From contig NZ_SMYN01000003.1 in assembly GCF_004959935.1 (NCBI RefSeq), positions 62,001-126,000 of the forward strand: a stretch of 64,000 nucleotides of DNA. The letters are read 5' to 3'. Of this stretch, positions 20,233 to 29,042 are shown piece after piece; the stretch's first letter is position 1, and every line of letters begins with the position of its first letter. This DNA comes from Falsirhodobacter xinxiangensis. Its GTDB lineage: Bacteria > Pseudomonadota > Alphaproteobacteria > Rhodobacterales > Rhodobacteraceae. Below the pieces are notes generated by a model. That model saw only the letters and a list, made by a program, of their open reading frames with translations. It did not search any database and was not told the DNA's origin. The translations under genes and the position numbers were made by a program.

Positions 20233-20803
20233 GGCGGCTCCGGATGTGGTCGATCAGGGCGTGGACCTGCGCGCGGGTCGCGTCAAGGGCCAGCGTTTCG
20301 ATGATGTGGGTGGCGCGGGCGCGTTTGTCGCGGTCGGGCATCTGGCGGGCAAGGATCGCATCCAGCGCCTGGTCGGTCATACCGGGGCGGGCGAGGACGC
20401 GCTGACGCTGGATTTCGGGCGGGGCGGTGACGAGGAGGGTCGCGTCCATCTCGGCCTCGTAGCCCTTTTCGAACAGGAGCGGGATGTCGAGAAGGATCAG
20501 ATCGGCCTTGGTATCCGCGATGAAGGTGCGGCGATCCTCGGCCACCAGAGGGTGGACGATGGATTCGATGCGCGTGAGGGCGGCGGGGTCTGCGGCGATG
20601 ATGCGTTTCAGCGCGTCGCGGTCGACATGATCCGTCACGGCCGAGGGGAAGGCGGCGCGCATCGGCGCGACGGCGGCGCCGCGATACAGGCGGTGGACGG
20701 CGGCATCGGCGTCCCAGACCGGGATGCCGGCTTCGGCGAAGAAGCGGGCGGTCGTGGTCTTGCCCATGCCGATCGATCCGGTCAGGCCGAGGCGGAAGCT
20801 CAT
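20225..20803 (-). CDS. coaE: Dephospho-CoA kinase
   Basis: A 192-residue P-loop kinase for the final step of CoA synthesis. GLTGSIGMGKTT (P-loop 9-16) is diagnostic; VWDADAAVHRLY and PLVAEDRR follow in family order. The start at 20801-20803 overlaps the aroE stop by 4 bases. The longer in-frame reading to 20860 lies in aroE and is rejected. Confidence 0.94.
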   Translation of the reverse strand: MSFRLGLTGSIGMGKTTTARFFAEAGIPVWDADAAVHRLYRGAAVAPMRAAFPSAVTDHVDRDALKRIIAADPAALTRIESIVHPLVAEDRRTFIADTKADLILLDIPLLFEKGYEAEMDATLLVTAPPEIQRQRVLARPGMTDQALDAILARQMPDRDKRARATHIIETLALDATRAQVHALIDHIRSRHA

Positions 20804-21636
20804 TGGTTCAGCACGAAGCTGCGCGTGGCGTCGTCGATCTCGGGGCGCTGGCCGAACCAACGCTCGAACCCCGGCGCGGCTTGGTGCAGCAGCATTCCAA
20901 GGCCGTCCACCACCGTGCAGCCCGCGGCCCGTGCCTCGCGCAACAAGGTCGTCTCCAGCGGGTTATAGACGAGGTCGGTCACCAGCGCCTTGGGCGAAAG
21001 GCCGTCCAGCGGGATACGCAGGTCAGGCTTGCCGACCATCCCCAGCGAGGAAGTGTTCACCACGGTCGTCGCATCGTCCAGCATGTTGCCCGCCTGAAGC
21101 CAGTCATGCACGACGACCTTGGCGCCGAAATCCTGACGCAACGCCTCGGCGCGGGCACGGGTGCGGTTGGTGATGCGGATTTCGGTGACGCCTGCGTCCG
21201 AAAGGGCGGCGATGACTGCGCGCGCCGCACCGCCTGCGCCGATCAGCGCGGCGGGGCCGGATTTCGGGTCCCAGTCCGGCGCGCGCTGGCGCAGGTTCTC
21301 CATGAAGCCGAAGCCGTCGGTATTGTCGGCATGGATCTTGCCGTCGGGCAGGAAGATCAGCGTGTTCACAGCGCCGATCAGCGCGGCGCGGTCGGTGACG
21401 ATATCGGCAAGACGCAGCGCGGCTTCTTTGTGGGGGACCGTCACGTTGACGCCGCGGAAACCTAATTTCGGCAGGGTGCGCAGGGTTTCGGCCAGATCGT
21501 CCGGCGCGATGTCCATCGGGATGTAGTGACCTTTGATCCCATAACGGCTCAGCCAATATCCGTGCAGCCGGGGCGAAAGGCTGTGCGCGATGGGCGATCC
21601 GATGACACCGGCGAGGGGGATTTTCGGCAGGCTCAT
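20800..21636 (-). CDS. aroE: Shikimate dehydrogenase
   Basis: A 278-residue NADP enzyme of the shikimate pathway. The catalytic Lys70 is in NVTVPHK and Asp107 in ADNTDGFGF; the NADP loop is GAGGAARAV. Substrate-binding SLSPRLHG is at 19-26. It overlaps both neighbours by 4 bases (ATGA type). Confidence 0.95.
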   Translation of the reverse strand: MSLPKIPLAGVIGSPIAHSLSPRLHGYWLSRYGIKGHYIPMDIAPDDLAETLRTLPKLGFRGVNVTVPHKEAALRLADIVTDRAALIGAVNTLIFLPDGKIHADNTDGFGFMENLRQRAPDWDPKSGPAALIGAGGAARAVIAALSDAGVTEIRITNRTRARAEALRQDFGAKVVVHDWLQAGNMLDDATTVVNTSSLGMVGKPDLRIPLDGLSPKALVTDLVYNPLETTLLREARAAGCTVVDGLGMLLHQAAPGFERWFGQRPEIDDATRSFVLNQ

Positions 21637-22226
21637 GCGGGGATGAACCCCCGGTTGCCCATCCAGGCCAAGAGCGGAAGAAGCGGAAGGCCGAGGATCG
21701 TGAAATGATCGCCGCGAATGTCGATGAACAGGCGCACTCCCTCCTCCTCCAGTTTATAGCCGCCGACGGAATGGCGGATGCTGTCCCAGTTGCGGGCGAT
21801 ATAGTCGTCGAGAAAGTCGTCCGAGAAACGGCCCATCGTCAGCCGCGCCTCGGACACATGGCGCCAGACCGGCTCGGCTTTTTCATAGGCGACGACGGCG
21901 GAAATCAGGGTGTGGGTCTGCCCGCGCAGCGCGCGCAGGTGATCGCGCGCCTGATCGGGGGTTTCGGGCTTGCCCCAAACCTTTCCTTCGAAGGCCAGAA
22001 CCTGATCGCAGCCCAGGACCAACGCGTCGGGGTGCTTTTCAGCCAGCTTGCGCGCCTTCATCTCGGCCAGCGTATCGGCGATGTCGCGGGGTTTGGCGGC
22101 TTCGGCCTCAAGCGAGAGGCGGATGGCTTCTTCGTCGATGCGCGCGGGAAGCGCCTCGGCCCTGACGCCAGCCGCTTGCAGCAGCTTCAGCCGGGTTTCG
22201 GAGGCGGAGGCGAGGATCAGGCGCAT
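21633..22226 (-). CDS. maf: Maf-family nucleotide pyrophosphatase
   Basis: A 197-residue Maf protein. [13 protein letters not shown] near the N terminus, [24 protein letters not shown] and [12 protein letters not shown] match the YceF-like branch (7-methyl-GTP pyrophosphatase) better than the dTTP/UTP branch, although this is an inference from motif wording. First gene of the minus operon; its start codon (22224-22226) borders the proposed replication origin. Confidence 0.92.
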   Translation of the reverse strand: MRLILASASETRLKLLQAAGVRAEALPARIDEEAIRLSLEAEAAKPRDIADTLAEMKARKLAEKHPDALVLGCDQVLAFEGKVWGKPETPDQARDHLRALRGQTHTLISAVVAYEKAEPVWRHVSEARLTMGRFSDDFLDDYIARNWDSIRHSVGGYKLEEEGVRLFIDIRGDHFTILGLPLLPLLAWMGNRGFIPA

Positions 22227-22235
22227 GGAGGACTC

Positions 22236-22244
22236 TGTGGATAA
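22236..22244 (-). promoter_or_regulatory. Perfect DnaA box
   Basis: TGTGGATAA on the plus strand, i.e. TTATCCACA on minus, 10 bases from the maf start codon. It could serve both origin firing and DnaA control of the maf operon. Confidence 0.8.
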
Positions 22245-22509
22245 ACCGGGTGTGTTCCTGCGAAAGGACGGGTGATGGATTGGCCCATGCCCGAGGGATG
22301 GGTTTCGCCACGGGAAAAGTCAAGCTTGGCAGGGCCGGTTATCCCCCTGTGGACCCGGCGGCAGCGCAGGGATGGAAAACCTCTTTCTCACCAGCTTGCC
22401 AGCAGATTCTCCCTCCGGTTCTCCACATACGGCCCATGACGCTGGCTGGCCTTGTTTTGTTGGCGATTTTTGTGCTTGCACCCTGATTAACGAAGGTTAA
22501 CCCCAAGAG

Positions 22510-22518
22510 TTATCCACA
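22510..22518 (+). promoter_or_regulatory. Perfect DnaA box
   Basis: TTATCCACA, matching the 9-base consensus exactly, about 70 bases before the pyrimidine-rich stretch and directly beside the TTAA-N6-TTAAC element. Confidence 0.8.
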
Positions 22519-22587
22519 GGTCGCAGGCGGTGGGAAAACCTGCGGGAAGATTCAGAGTCTTCCGATTTCCACAGGCCCTACTTCACC

Positions 22588-22620
22588 ATCTATCTTCTCT
22601 TTAATCTTTTCTTTTCTTAT
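22588..22620. other. Candidate DNA unwinding element
   Basis: A GC-poor, strongly pyrimidine-biased run (TCTATCTTCTC, then TTTAATCTTTTC) just before hemJ, the most AT-rich stretch in the intergenic region and within 110 bases of several DnaA boxes. It is assigned by composition and position only. Confidence 0.5.
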
Positions 22621-22631
22621 GAAGACTGCCC

Positions 22632-23069
22632 ATGACAGACCTTCTGATAAGCCTTTACCCTTGGACGAAAGCGTTTCACGTGATTGCCGTCATCGCGTGG
22701 ATGGCGGGGCTGTTCTATTTGCCCCGGCTGTTCGTCTATCACGCCGAAGCAAGCCCGCCGGAGGAGCTTTTCCGCACGATGGAGCGTCGTTTGCTGCGTG
22801 CGATCATGAATCCGGCGATGATCGCGACGTGGATCTTTGGGCTTTGTCTGGTTTTCACACCCGGGATCGTCGATTGGTCGCAGGTTTGGCCATGGACGAA
22901 GGCTGTGGCGGTGCTGGCGATGACTTGGTTCCATCATTGGCTGGGAAAACGCCGCAAAGACTTCGAAAAAGGCACGAATTCCGTGACGGGTCGGCAGTTT
23001 CGGATGATGAACGAGCTGCCGACGCTGCTCATGATCGTCATCGTGATTTCGGTGATCGTCCGGTTCTGA
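22632..23069 (+). CDS. hemJ: Protoporphyrinogen IX oxidase HemJ
   Basis: A 145-residue four-helix membrane protein with the HemJ pattern: YPWTKAFHVIAVIAWMAGLFYLPRLFVYH (conserved His and the PRLFVYH stretch), NPAMIATWIFGL, and RRKDFEKGTNS with RMMNELPTLLM near the end. It oxidises protoporphyrinogen IX to protoporphyrin IX in haem synthesis. First gene to the right of the proposed origin and co-directional with rho. Confidence 0.92.
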   Translation: MTDLLISLYPWTKAFHVIAVIAWMAGLFYLPRLFVYHAEASPPEELFRTMERRLLRAIMNPAMIATWIFGLCLVFTPGIVDWSQVWPWTKAVAVLAMTWFHHWLGKRRKDFEKGTNSVTGRQFRMMNELPTLLMIVIVISVIVRF

Positions 23070-23070
23070 G

Positions 23071-23098
23071 TTGACTCTGGGGGATTCGGTGCTTATTT
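23071..23098 (+). promoter_or_regulatory. Candidate promoter for rho
   Basis: TTGACT at 23071-23076 and TTATTT at 23093-23098 with a 16-base spacer, about 100 bases before the rho start. The long leader that would result fits the attenuated leaders often seen in front of rho genes, but no specific structure was identified. Confidence 0.35.
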
Positions 23099-23197
23099 GC
23101 CGCCAAAGCAGGGCCATCCGGTCTGACGCGCCCCCCGTTTCCAAGTGACCGCAGCGAGCCCCGCGTGAGGGCGTCGCGCCTCAGGACAAGCATTTTC

Positions 23198-24475
23198 ATG
23201 ACCGAAACCATCGAAAGCATCAAACTTTCCGACCTGAAAGCCAAGACGCCGGCAGATCTGCTTGCGATGGCCGAAGAGTGGGAAGTTGAGAACGCCCCGT
23301 CTATGCGCAAGGGCGAGATGATGTTCTCGCTTTTGAAGGAACATGCCGAAGAAGGCTGGGAAATCGGCGGCGATGGCGTTCTGGAGGTTCTTCAGGACGG
23401 TTTCGGCTTCCTGCGCTCGCCCGAGGCGAACTATCTGTCGGGTCCGGACGATATCTACGTCTCGCCCGACATGATCCGCCAGTTTTCGCTGCGCACGGGC
23501 GACACGATCGAGGGCGTCATCAAGGCACCCAGCGAGAATGAGCGTTATTTCTGCCTGACCAAGGTCACGAAGATCAACTTCGACGATCCGGAGCGGGCGC
23601 GCCACAAGGTCCATTTCGACAACCTGACGCCGCTTTATCCGGACGAGCGGCTGAAGATGGAGGTCGAGGATCCGACGATCAAGGATCGTTCGGCGCGGAT
23701 CATCGACCTCGTCTCGCCCATCGGCAAGGGACAGCGTGCGCTGATTGTGGCGCCGCCGCGGACGGGCAAGACGGTTCTGTTGCAGAACATCGCCCATTCG
23801 ATCGAGGTGAACCACCCGGAGTGCTATCTGATCGTTCTGCTGATCGACGAGCGGCCCGAGGAAGTCACCGACATGCAGCGCTCGGTTAAGGGCGAGGTGG
23901 TTTCCTCCACTTTCGACGAGCCCGCGACGCGTCACGTCGCCGTGGCCGAGATGGTGATCGAAAAGGCCAAGCGTCTGGTCGAGCACAAGCGCGACGTCGT
24001 CATCCTGCTGGACAGCATCACGCGCCTTGGTCGGGCCTTCAACACGGTCGTCCCGTCCTCTGGCAAGGTTCTGACGGGCGGTGTGGACGCGAATGCGCTG
24101 CAACGGCCGAAACGCTTCTTCGGCGCGGCCCGGAACATCGAGGAGGGCGGATCGCTGACCATCATCGCGACCGCGCTGATCGATACCGGCAGCCGGATGG
24201 ACGAGGTGATCTTCGAAGAATTCAAGGGCACGGGTAACTCGGAAATCGTGCTGGACCGCAAGGTGGCCGACAAACGCGTCTTCCCGGCGATGGACATCCT
24301 CAAATCCGGCACGCGTAAAGAGGATCTGCTGGTCGAGAAGACCGATCTGCAGAAAACCTATGTGCTGCGCCGCATCCTGAATCCGATGGGCACGACCGAT
24401 GCGATCGAGTTCCTGATTGGAAAGCTGAAGCAGACCAAGTCGAATTCGGACTTCTTCGATTCGATGAATAGCTGA
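23198..24475 (+). CDS. rho: Transcription termination factor Rho
   Basis: A 425-residue hexameric RNA helicase. The N-terminal RNA-binding (CSD-like) domain contains [14 protein letters not shown] (about 67-80). The ATPase has APPRTGKT at 185-192, [13 protein letters not shown], and the primary-site [20 protein letters not shown] region. ATG 23198 is chosen over 23165 because AGGA lies about 11 bases upstream and the protein then starts at the family's usual place. Confidence 0.96.
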   Translation: MTETIESIKLSDLKAKTPADLLAMAEEWEVENAPSMRKGEMMFSLLKEHAEEGWEIGGDGVLEVLQDGFGFLRSPEANYLSGPDDIYVSPDMIRQFSLRTGDTIEGVIKAPSENERYFCLTKVTKINFDDPERARHKVHFDNLTPLYPDERLKMEVEDPTIKDRSARIIDLVSPIGKGQRALIVAPPRTGKTVLLQNIAHSIEVNHPECYLIVLLIDERPEEVTDMQRSVKGEVVSSTFDEPATRHVAVAEMVIEKAKRLVEHKRDVVILLDSITRLGRAFNTVVPSSGKVLTGGVDANALQRPKRFFGAARNIEEGGSLTIIATALIDTGSRMDEVIFEEFKGTGNSEIVLDRKVADKRVFPAMDILKSGTRKEDLLVEKTDLQKTYVLRRILNPMGTTDAIEFLIGKLKQTKSNSDFFDSMNS

Positions 24476-24496
24476 TAAAATTCAATGGGTTGAACC

Positions 24497-25768
24497 ATGG
24501 AAACGATATATGCCCTGGCCAGCGCCCGAGGGCGCGCTGGGGTATCCGTGGTGCGCCTTTCGGGATCATTTTCCTATGACGCGGTCGCCGCGCTTGGCGT
24601 GAAACTGCCGCCCATGCGGCAGGCGGCGCTTCGGCGGCTTCATCATGATGGCGTCCTGTTGGACGAGGCGCTGGTCATCCTTTTCGACCACGGTGCGAGT
24701 TTCACCGGCGAGCGGGTGGCGGAGCTTCACCTTCACGGCAGCATCGCGACGGTATCCGCCGTCATGCGCGCGCTTTCTTCGCAGCCGGAGTTGCGCTTGG
24801 CCGAGCCGGGGGAGTTCACCCGCCGTGCTTTGGAGAATGGTTGCCTCGATCTGGCGCAGGTCGAGGGGCTGGCCGATCTGATCGATGCGGAGACCGAGGC
24901 GCAGCGTCGTCAGGCGCTTCGCGTGCTGTCGGGCGCTATCGGGCGCAAGGCCGAAGGGTGGCGGCGTGATCTGATCCGGGCCGCCGCGCTTCTGGAAGCG
25001 ACGATCGATTTTGCGGATGAGGACGTTCCGGTCGATGTGACGCCGGAAGTTCTGGAGCTTCTTGACCGCGTCTTGTTGGACCTGCGGGCCGAAGTTGCGG
25101 GATCGCGGATCGCAGAACGTATTCGGGACGGGTTCGAGGTTGCGATCATCGGCGCGCCAAACGTCGGAAAGTCCACACTTCTCAATGCCTTGGCGGGTCG
25201 TGATGCTGCCATTACCTCGGAAATCGCGGGCACGACCCGGGATGTGATCGAGGTGCGGATGGAACTCGCCGGTTTGCCGGTCAGCCTGCTGGACACCGCC
25301 GGGCTGCGTGAAACCGACGACGTCGTTGAAGGGATCGGAATCGACCGGGCGATGACGCGGGCGCGTGGAGCAGATTTGCGAGTGTTCCTCGATGGCGGGG
25401 AGGTATTGCCGCTTGCGCCACTGGCGGGTGACATCGTCGTTCGCGCAAAGGCCGATCTTCACGGGGTCGGTGTATCCGGTTTGACCGGGCAAGGGATTGA
25501 TGACCTGGTTGCGCAGATCACTGCGCGGCTAAGCGCCGCCGGCGCCGGTGCCGCAACCGTGACCAGAGAGCGTCATCGGCTTGCCATCGAAGGCGCGATT
25601 GCCTCTATGGAATCAGCGCGATTTGAGGTATCGAGTGAGGTAAGTAGGGCGGAGCTTGCGGCAGAGGATCTGCGGCTGGCAATCCGGCAACTCGACAGCT
25701 TGGTCGGTCGGGTGGATATCGAAGAACTGCTTGGCGAAATCTTCTCAAGTTTTTGCATCGGCAAATGA
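24497..25768 (+). CDS. mnmE: tRNA modification GTPase MnmE
   Basis: A 423-residue GTPase that works with MnmG to make cmnm5U34 in tRNA. The N-terminal folate-binding domain contains [12 protein letters not shown] and [10 protein letters not shown]1 is GAPNVGKS at 219-226 and G3 is DTAG at 266-269. The G4 position reads AKAD rather than the usual NKxD, a change worth noting. The C terminus is CIGK, the family's signature. The stop is followed by two bases and then a parS site. Confidence 0.95.
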   Translation: METIYALASARGRAGVSVVRLSGSFSYDAVAALGVKLPPMRQAALRRLHHDGVLLDEALVILFDHGASFTGERVAELHLHGSIATVSAVMRALSSQPELRLAEPGEFTRRALENGCLDLAQVEGLADLIDAETEAQRRQALRVLSGAIGRKAEGWRRDLIRAAALLEATIDFADEDVPVDVTPEVLELLDRVLLDLRAEVAGSRIAERIRDGFEVAIIGAPNVGKSTLLNALAGRDAAITSEIAGTTRDVIEVRMELAGLPVSLLDTAGLRETDDVVEGIGIDRAMTRARGADLRVFLDGGEVLPLAPLAGDIVVRAKADLHGVGVSGLTGQGIDDLVAQITARLSAAGAGAATVTRERHRLAIEGAIASMESARFEVSSEVSRAELAAEDLRLAIRQLDSLVGRVDIEELLGEIFSSFCIGK

Positions 25769-25770
25769 GG

Positions 25771-25786
25771 TGTTTCACGTGAAACA
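25771..25786. promoter_or_regulatory. parS centromere site 1
   Basis: TGTTTCACGTGAAACA, a perfect 16-base palindrome identical to the canonical bacterial parS. It sits between the mnmE stop and the mnmG start and includes the mnmG GTG start codon. ParB should load here; parA and parB are 2.4-3.3 kb downstream and the proposed origin is 3.1 kb upstream. Confidence 0.93.
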
Positions 25787-27644
25787 TTTTGATGTGATCG
25801 TAATTGGCGGTGGGCATGCGGGCACCGAGGCGGCTTCCGCAGCGGCACGGATGGGCTGCGCGGTTGCGCTGATTTCCTTGTCCAAGGCCGGAATCGGCGT
25901 GATGTCCTGCAACCCGGCGATTGGGGGGCTGGGCAAAGGCCACCTGGTCCGCGAAGTTGACGCATTCGACGGGATCATGGGTGCTGCTGGCGATGAGGCC
26001 GGTATTCAGTATCGGCTGCTCAACCGGCGCAAAGGACCAGCCGTTCGCGGGCCCCGTATTCAGGCGGACCGCTCGCTTTATCGCGCCGCGGTTCAGCGGC
26101 GGCTTGCCGTACTGCCGGGACTGGAGATCATCGAAGGCGAAGCCGTCGCCTTGTTGAGCGATTCTGGCAGGGCTTCGGGCGTAAAGCTCGCTGACGATAC
26201 GGAAATTTCAGGCAGGGCGATCGTTCTCACCTCGGGAACTTTCCTCAATGGTCGGATACATATTGGCGACGTCAATCATTCCGGTGGAAGGATGGGGGAC
26301 CGCCCGTCGATACGTTTGGCCGAACAACTCGCCGACATGGGGTTGCGTCGGGGGCGTCTGAAAACAGGGACGCCGCCGCGCCTTGACGGGCGGACGATCG
26401 ATTGGACCCGGTTGGAACGGCAGGATGGGGATGAAGATCCTGTCATGCTTTCTTTCATGAACCGCGCGCCTCTGGTTCGACAAATTTCTTGTGGTATCAC
26501 GCATACCAACGAGAGAACGCACGAGGTTATTCGTGACAACCTCCACCTTTCCGCGATGTATGGCGGTCACATTGAGGGGGTAGGTCCTCGATACTGTCCT
26601 TCCATTGAGGATAAGGTGGTTCGATTCAGCGATAAGAACTCGCATCAGATTTTCCTCGAACCTGAGGGCTTGGAGGATCATACGGTCTATCCCAACGGTA
26701 TCTCGACGTCGTTGCCCGTCGCTGTTCAGGAGGCCTACGTGCGTAGCATCGTTGGTTTGGAGGAAGTGAAGATCCTCCAACCCGGCTACGCGATCGAGTA
26801 TGATCATTTCGATCCGCGCGAGTTGAAGGAGACGTTGGAGCTCAAGGAAGTGCCGGGTCTCTATTTGGCCGGCCAGATCAACGGCACAACCGGCTATGAA
26901 GAGGCGGCCGCGCAGGGACTTGCTGCGGGCTTGAATGCTGCGCGGGCAACGAGGGGAGAGGGCGAGGTCATCTTCAGTCGCACATCGAGCTATATTGGTG
27001 TGATGATAAGTGATCTGGTGGCGCGTGGCGTGACCGAACCGTATAGGATGTTCACGTCGCGCGCAGAATTCCGTCTCACGCTTCGCGCAGATAATGCGGA
27101 CCAGCGCCTAACGCCCATGGCAGTCGAATTGGGTGTGGTTGGTGATGCACGGAAGGGGGCATTCGAGACGAAGCTGAACGATTTGACTGAAGCGAAAAAT
27201 CTGCTTTCGAAACAATCGTTCACGAGCAATCACCTGGCCTCCGTCGGTGTTTCAGTCAGCCGGGATGGCGCACGCCGCACTGGGCTGTCGGTGCTCGCGT
27301 TGTCGGATGTTGACGAAAGCGTTGTTTTGCAACTTGTCCCCGAATTCGGAGAATTTGGCTCCGATATTCGTGAGCAGGTGGCGACCGATGCGCTTTACGA
27401 CCAGTATTCGGAACGCCAACAGCGACAAGCCGATGCGATCACTCGGGATGAAGCTGTGTTGCTGCCCGATGCGATGGATTACGACGGCATCTCGGGATTG
27501 TCGTTTGAGTTGACTGCAAAGTTGAAACGACTGCGCCCTGTGAATTTGGCTCAGGCGATGAAGATCGAAGGGATGACGCCTGCCGCGGTGACGCTGATCC
27601 TGTCGAAAGTTCGAAGACTCAAGCAAGAGGCCAAGGCATTGTGA
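25779..27644 (+). CDS. mnmG: tRNA uridine-5-carboxymethylaminomethyl modification enzyme MnmG (GidA)
   Basis: A 621-residue FAD protein, partner of Mnm[11 protein letters not shown] at 10-19 binds [23 protein letters not shown] and the [15 protein letters not shown] region are family signatures. The start is GTG at 25779 ([15 protein letters not shown]), inside the parS palindrome; earlier in-frame codons lie within mnmE. Wobble positions are noticeably richer in A/T than in neighbouring operons (two sampled 60-base lines are 53 and 55 percent GC). The stop overlaps rsmG by 4 bases (GTGA). Confidence 0.95.
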   Translation: MKHFDVIVIGGGHAGTEAASAAARMGCAVALISLSKAGIGVMSCNPAIGGLGKGHLVREVDAFDGIMGAAGDEAGIQYRLLNRRKGPAVRGPRIQADRSLYRAAVQRRLAVLPGLEIIEGEAVALLSDSGRASGVKLADDTEISGRAIVLTSGTFLNGRIHIGDVNHSGGRMGDRPSIRLAEQLADMGLRRGRLKTGTPPRLDGRTIDWTRLERQDGDEDPVMLSFMNRAPLVRQISCGITHTNERTHEVIRDNLHLSAMYGGHIEGVGPRYCPSIEDKVVRFSDKNSHQIFLEPEGLEDHTVYPNGISTSLPVAVQEAYVRSIVGLEEVKILQPGYAIEYDHFDPRELKETLELKEVPGLYLAGQINGTTGYEEAAAQGLAAGLNAARATRGEGEVIFSRTSSYIGVMISDLVARGVTEPYRMFTSRAEFRLTLRADNADQRLTPMAVELGVVGDARKGAFETKLNDLTEAKNLLSKQSFTSNHLASVGVSVSRDGARRTGLSVLALSDVDESVVLQLVPEFGEFGSDIREQVATDALYDQYSERQQRQADAITRDEAVLLPDAMDYDGISGLSFELTAKLKRLRPVNLAQAMKIEGMTPAAVTLILSKVRRLKQEAKAL

Positions 27645-28231
27645 ATGTTTCACGTGAAACATCGCACCGCTTGGCTGAATTTTCCGCCTTGGCGATCAAA
27701 TGGAATCCGGCGATCAATCTGATCGCCAGGTCAACCGTTTCGGACATTGAACAGCGGCACATTCAGGACTCCGCTCAACTTTACACATTGGCCGGTGATT
27801 TCGATCACTGGGTTGATCTGGGTAGTGGGGGAGGTTTTCCCGGCATCGTGGTTGCAATCATTGCGAAAGAGCGCAATCCGGCGGCTCGTATCACGCTGGT
27901 GGAAAGCGACGCCCGGAAATGCGAATTTCTGCGCCATTCCAGCCGGATTTTGGGCCTGAACACGCAGATACTGAATGCTCGTATCGAAGCTGTTGACCCC
28001 CTGAACGCCGATGTGGTTTCCGCGCGCGCTTTGGCATCCCTTGATCAGCTTTGTGGTTTTTTTGTGCGCCATCGAGCGGCACGAGGGAAGGGGCTATTTC
28101 CTAAGGGAGCCACTGCTTCGCACGAACTGGAAGCAGCGCAGAAGACGTGGAATCTGGACTATCGAAGCCATGAGAGTATAACCGACCCGTCCGCCGTCAT
28201 TCTTGAAGTGAAAGATCTGTCCCGTGTCTGA
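27641..28231 (+). CDS. rsmG: 16S rRNA (guanine527-N7)-methyltransferase RsmG (GidB)
   Basis: A 196-residue SAM methyltransferase with [10 protein letters not shown] at 59-68 as the SAM site, and PFAM-typical ARALASL and LFPKG segments. It methylates G527 of 16S rRNA; loss gives low-level streptomycin resistance in many bacteria. The start is GTG at 27641, overlapping the mnmG stop. Codons 3-7 (residues V-S-R-E-T) are written by a perfect parS site. The 3' end overlaps parA by 8 bases. Confidence 0.94.
   Translation: MNVSRETSHRLAEFSALAIKWNPAINLIARSTVSDIEQRHIQDSAQLYTLAGDFDHWVDLGSGGGFPGIVVAIIAKERNPAARITLVESDARKCEFLRHSSRILGLNTQILNARIEAVDPLNADVVSARALASLDQLCGFFVRHRAARGKGLFPKGATASHELEAAQKTWNLDYRSHESITDPSAVILEVKDLSRV
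27646..27661. promoter_or_regulatory. parS centromere site 2
   Basis: A second perfect TGTTTCACGTGAAACA, 1,875 bases from the first and 563 bases before parA. It lies wholly within the rsmG coding sequence, encoding residues 3-7, so it is under both coding and ParB-binding constraint. Confidence 0.93.
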
Positions 28232-29042
28232 ACCGCTTCCCAAATCCGCGCCAAGGATCATCGCGATTGCAAACCAGAAGGGCGGGGTAGGGAAGACCAC
28301 GACCGCAATAAACCTCGCCGCCGCACTGTGCGAGAAGGGCTACGGAACGCTTGTCGTCGATCTCGATCCGCAAGGAAACGCATCGACGGGCCTTGGAATC
28401 GAGGCTGCGCAGCGAAATCTGACTACATTCGATCTGTTGCTCGAGGGTGCAACGTTGGATCAGGTGATCCGCCCCACCAAGATCGAAGGCCTATTTGTCT
28501 GCCCTGCCAACGCCGACCTGTCCTCGGCGGATATGGAGCTGATCGCGAATGAAAAACGCAGCTTTCTGCTCCGCGATGCGTTGCGGGACAAGGATGTCAC
28601 GCTCCCTCCGCTGGATTTCATTCTGATCGACTGCCCGCCTTCGCTGAGCCTTCTGACGATCAACGCTCTCGTCGCGGCGGATGCGGTTCTTGTCCCGCTT
28701 CAAAGCGAATTCTTCGCGCTGGAAGGGTTGTCTCAGCTGATGCTCACCGTGCGCGAGGTGCGTCAGAGTGCCAATACCGACCTGCGGATCGAAGGCATTG
28801 TGCTGACAATGTATGACAAGCGCAACAACCTGTCGCAGCTTGTTGAAAATGACGCGCGCCAGACCTTGGGCGAGCTTGTTTTTGCGACGATCATCCCGCG
28901 CAATGTTCGGGTCAGCGAGGCGCCTTCGTTCTCTATGCCGGTCCTGTCCTATGACAGCACATCCAAGGGCAGCGAAGCTTACCGCGCCCTTGCGCAAGAA
29001 ATAACCGCGCGCAGACGCGTAAAGGAACAGGAAAGAGCGTGA
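28224..29042 (+). CDS. parA: Chromosome-partitioning ATPase ParA
   Basis: A 272-residue deviant-Walker ATPase. KGGVGKT at 19-25, VDLDPQGNAS and DFILIDCPPSL are hallmarks. It drives segregation of ParB-parS complexes after origin duplication. The start codon is GTG (28224-28226), overlapping rsmG; translation coupling to rsmG is likely. It has no N-terminal helix-turn-helix, as expected for chromosomal (type Ib-size) ParA. Confidence 0.95.
   Translation: MSEPLPKSAPRIIAIANQKGGVGKTTTAINLAAALCEKGYGTLVVDLDPQGNASTGLGIEAAQRNLTTFDLLLEGATLDQVIRPTKIEGLFVCPANADLSSADMELIANEKRSFLLRDALRDKDVTLPPLDFILIDCPPSLSLLTINALVAADAVLVPLQSEFFALEGLSQLMLTVREVRQSANTDLRIEGIVLTMYDKRNNLSQLVENDARQTLGELVFATIIPRNVRVSEAPSFSMPVLSYDSTSKGSEAYRALAQEITARRRVKEQERA

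Larger units (their letters stand above)
22227..22631. other. Probable chromosomal replication origin (oriC)
   Basis: A 405-base gene-free region between divergent maf and hemJ. It contains two perfect DnaA boxes (22236-22244 on minus, 22510-22518 on plus), an 8/9 match TTCTCCACA at 22419-22427, and weaker matches at 22339-22347, 22348-22356 and 22565-22573. A pyrimidine/AT-rich stretch at 22588-22620 could be the unwinding element. Four GANTC sites (22231, 22405, 22549, 22555) fit CcrM methylation, and a TTAA-N6-TTAAC element is at 22487-22501. The setting (maf-aroE-coaE-dnaQ on one side, hemJ-rho-mnmEG-parAB on the other) is the known origin neighbourhood in alphaproteobacteria. Close neighbours point away from it on both sides. 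Confidence 0.82.

Noticed and set aside
22670-22686. Half parS (TTTCACGTGA) inside hemJ
   Set aside because: Only the centre and left arm match (11 of 16); the right arm is absent.
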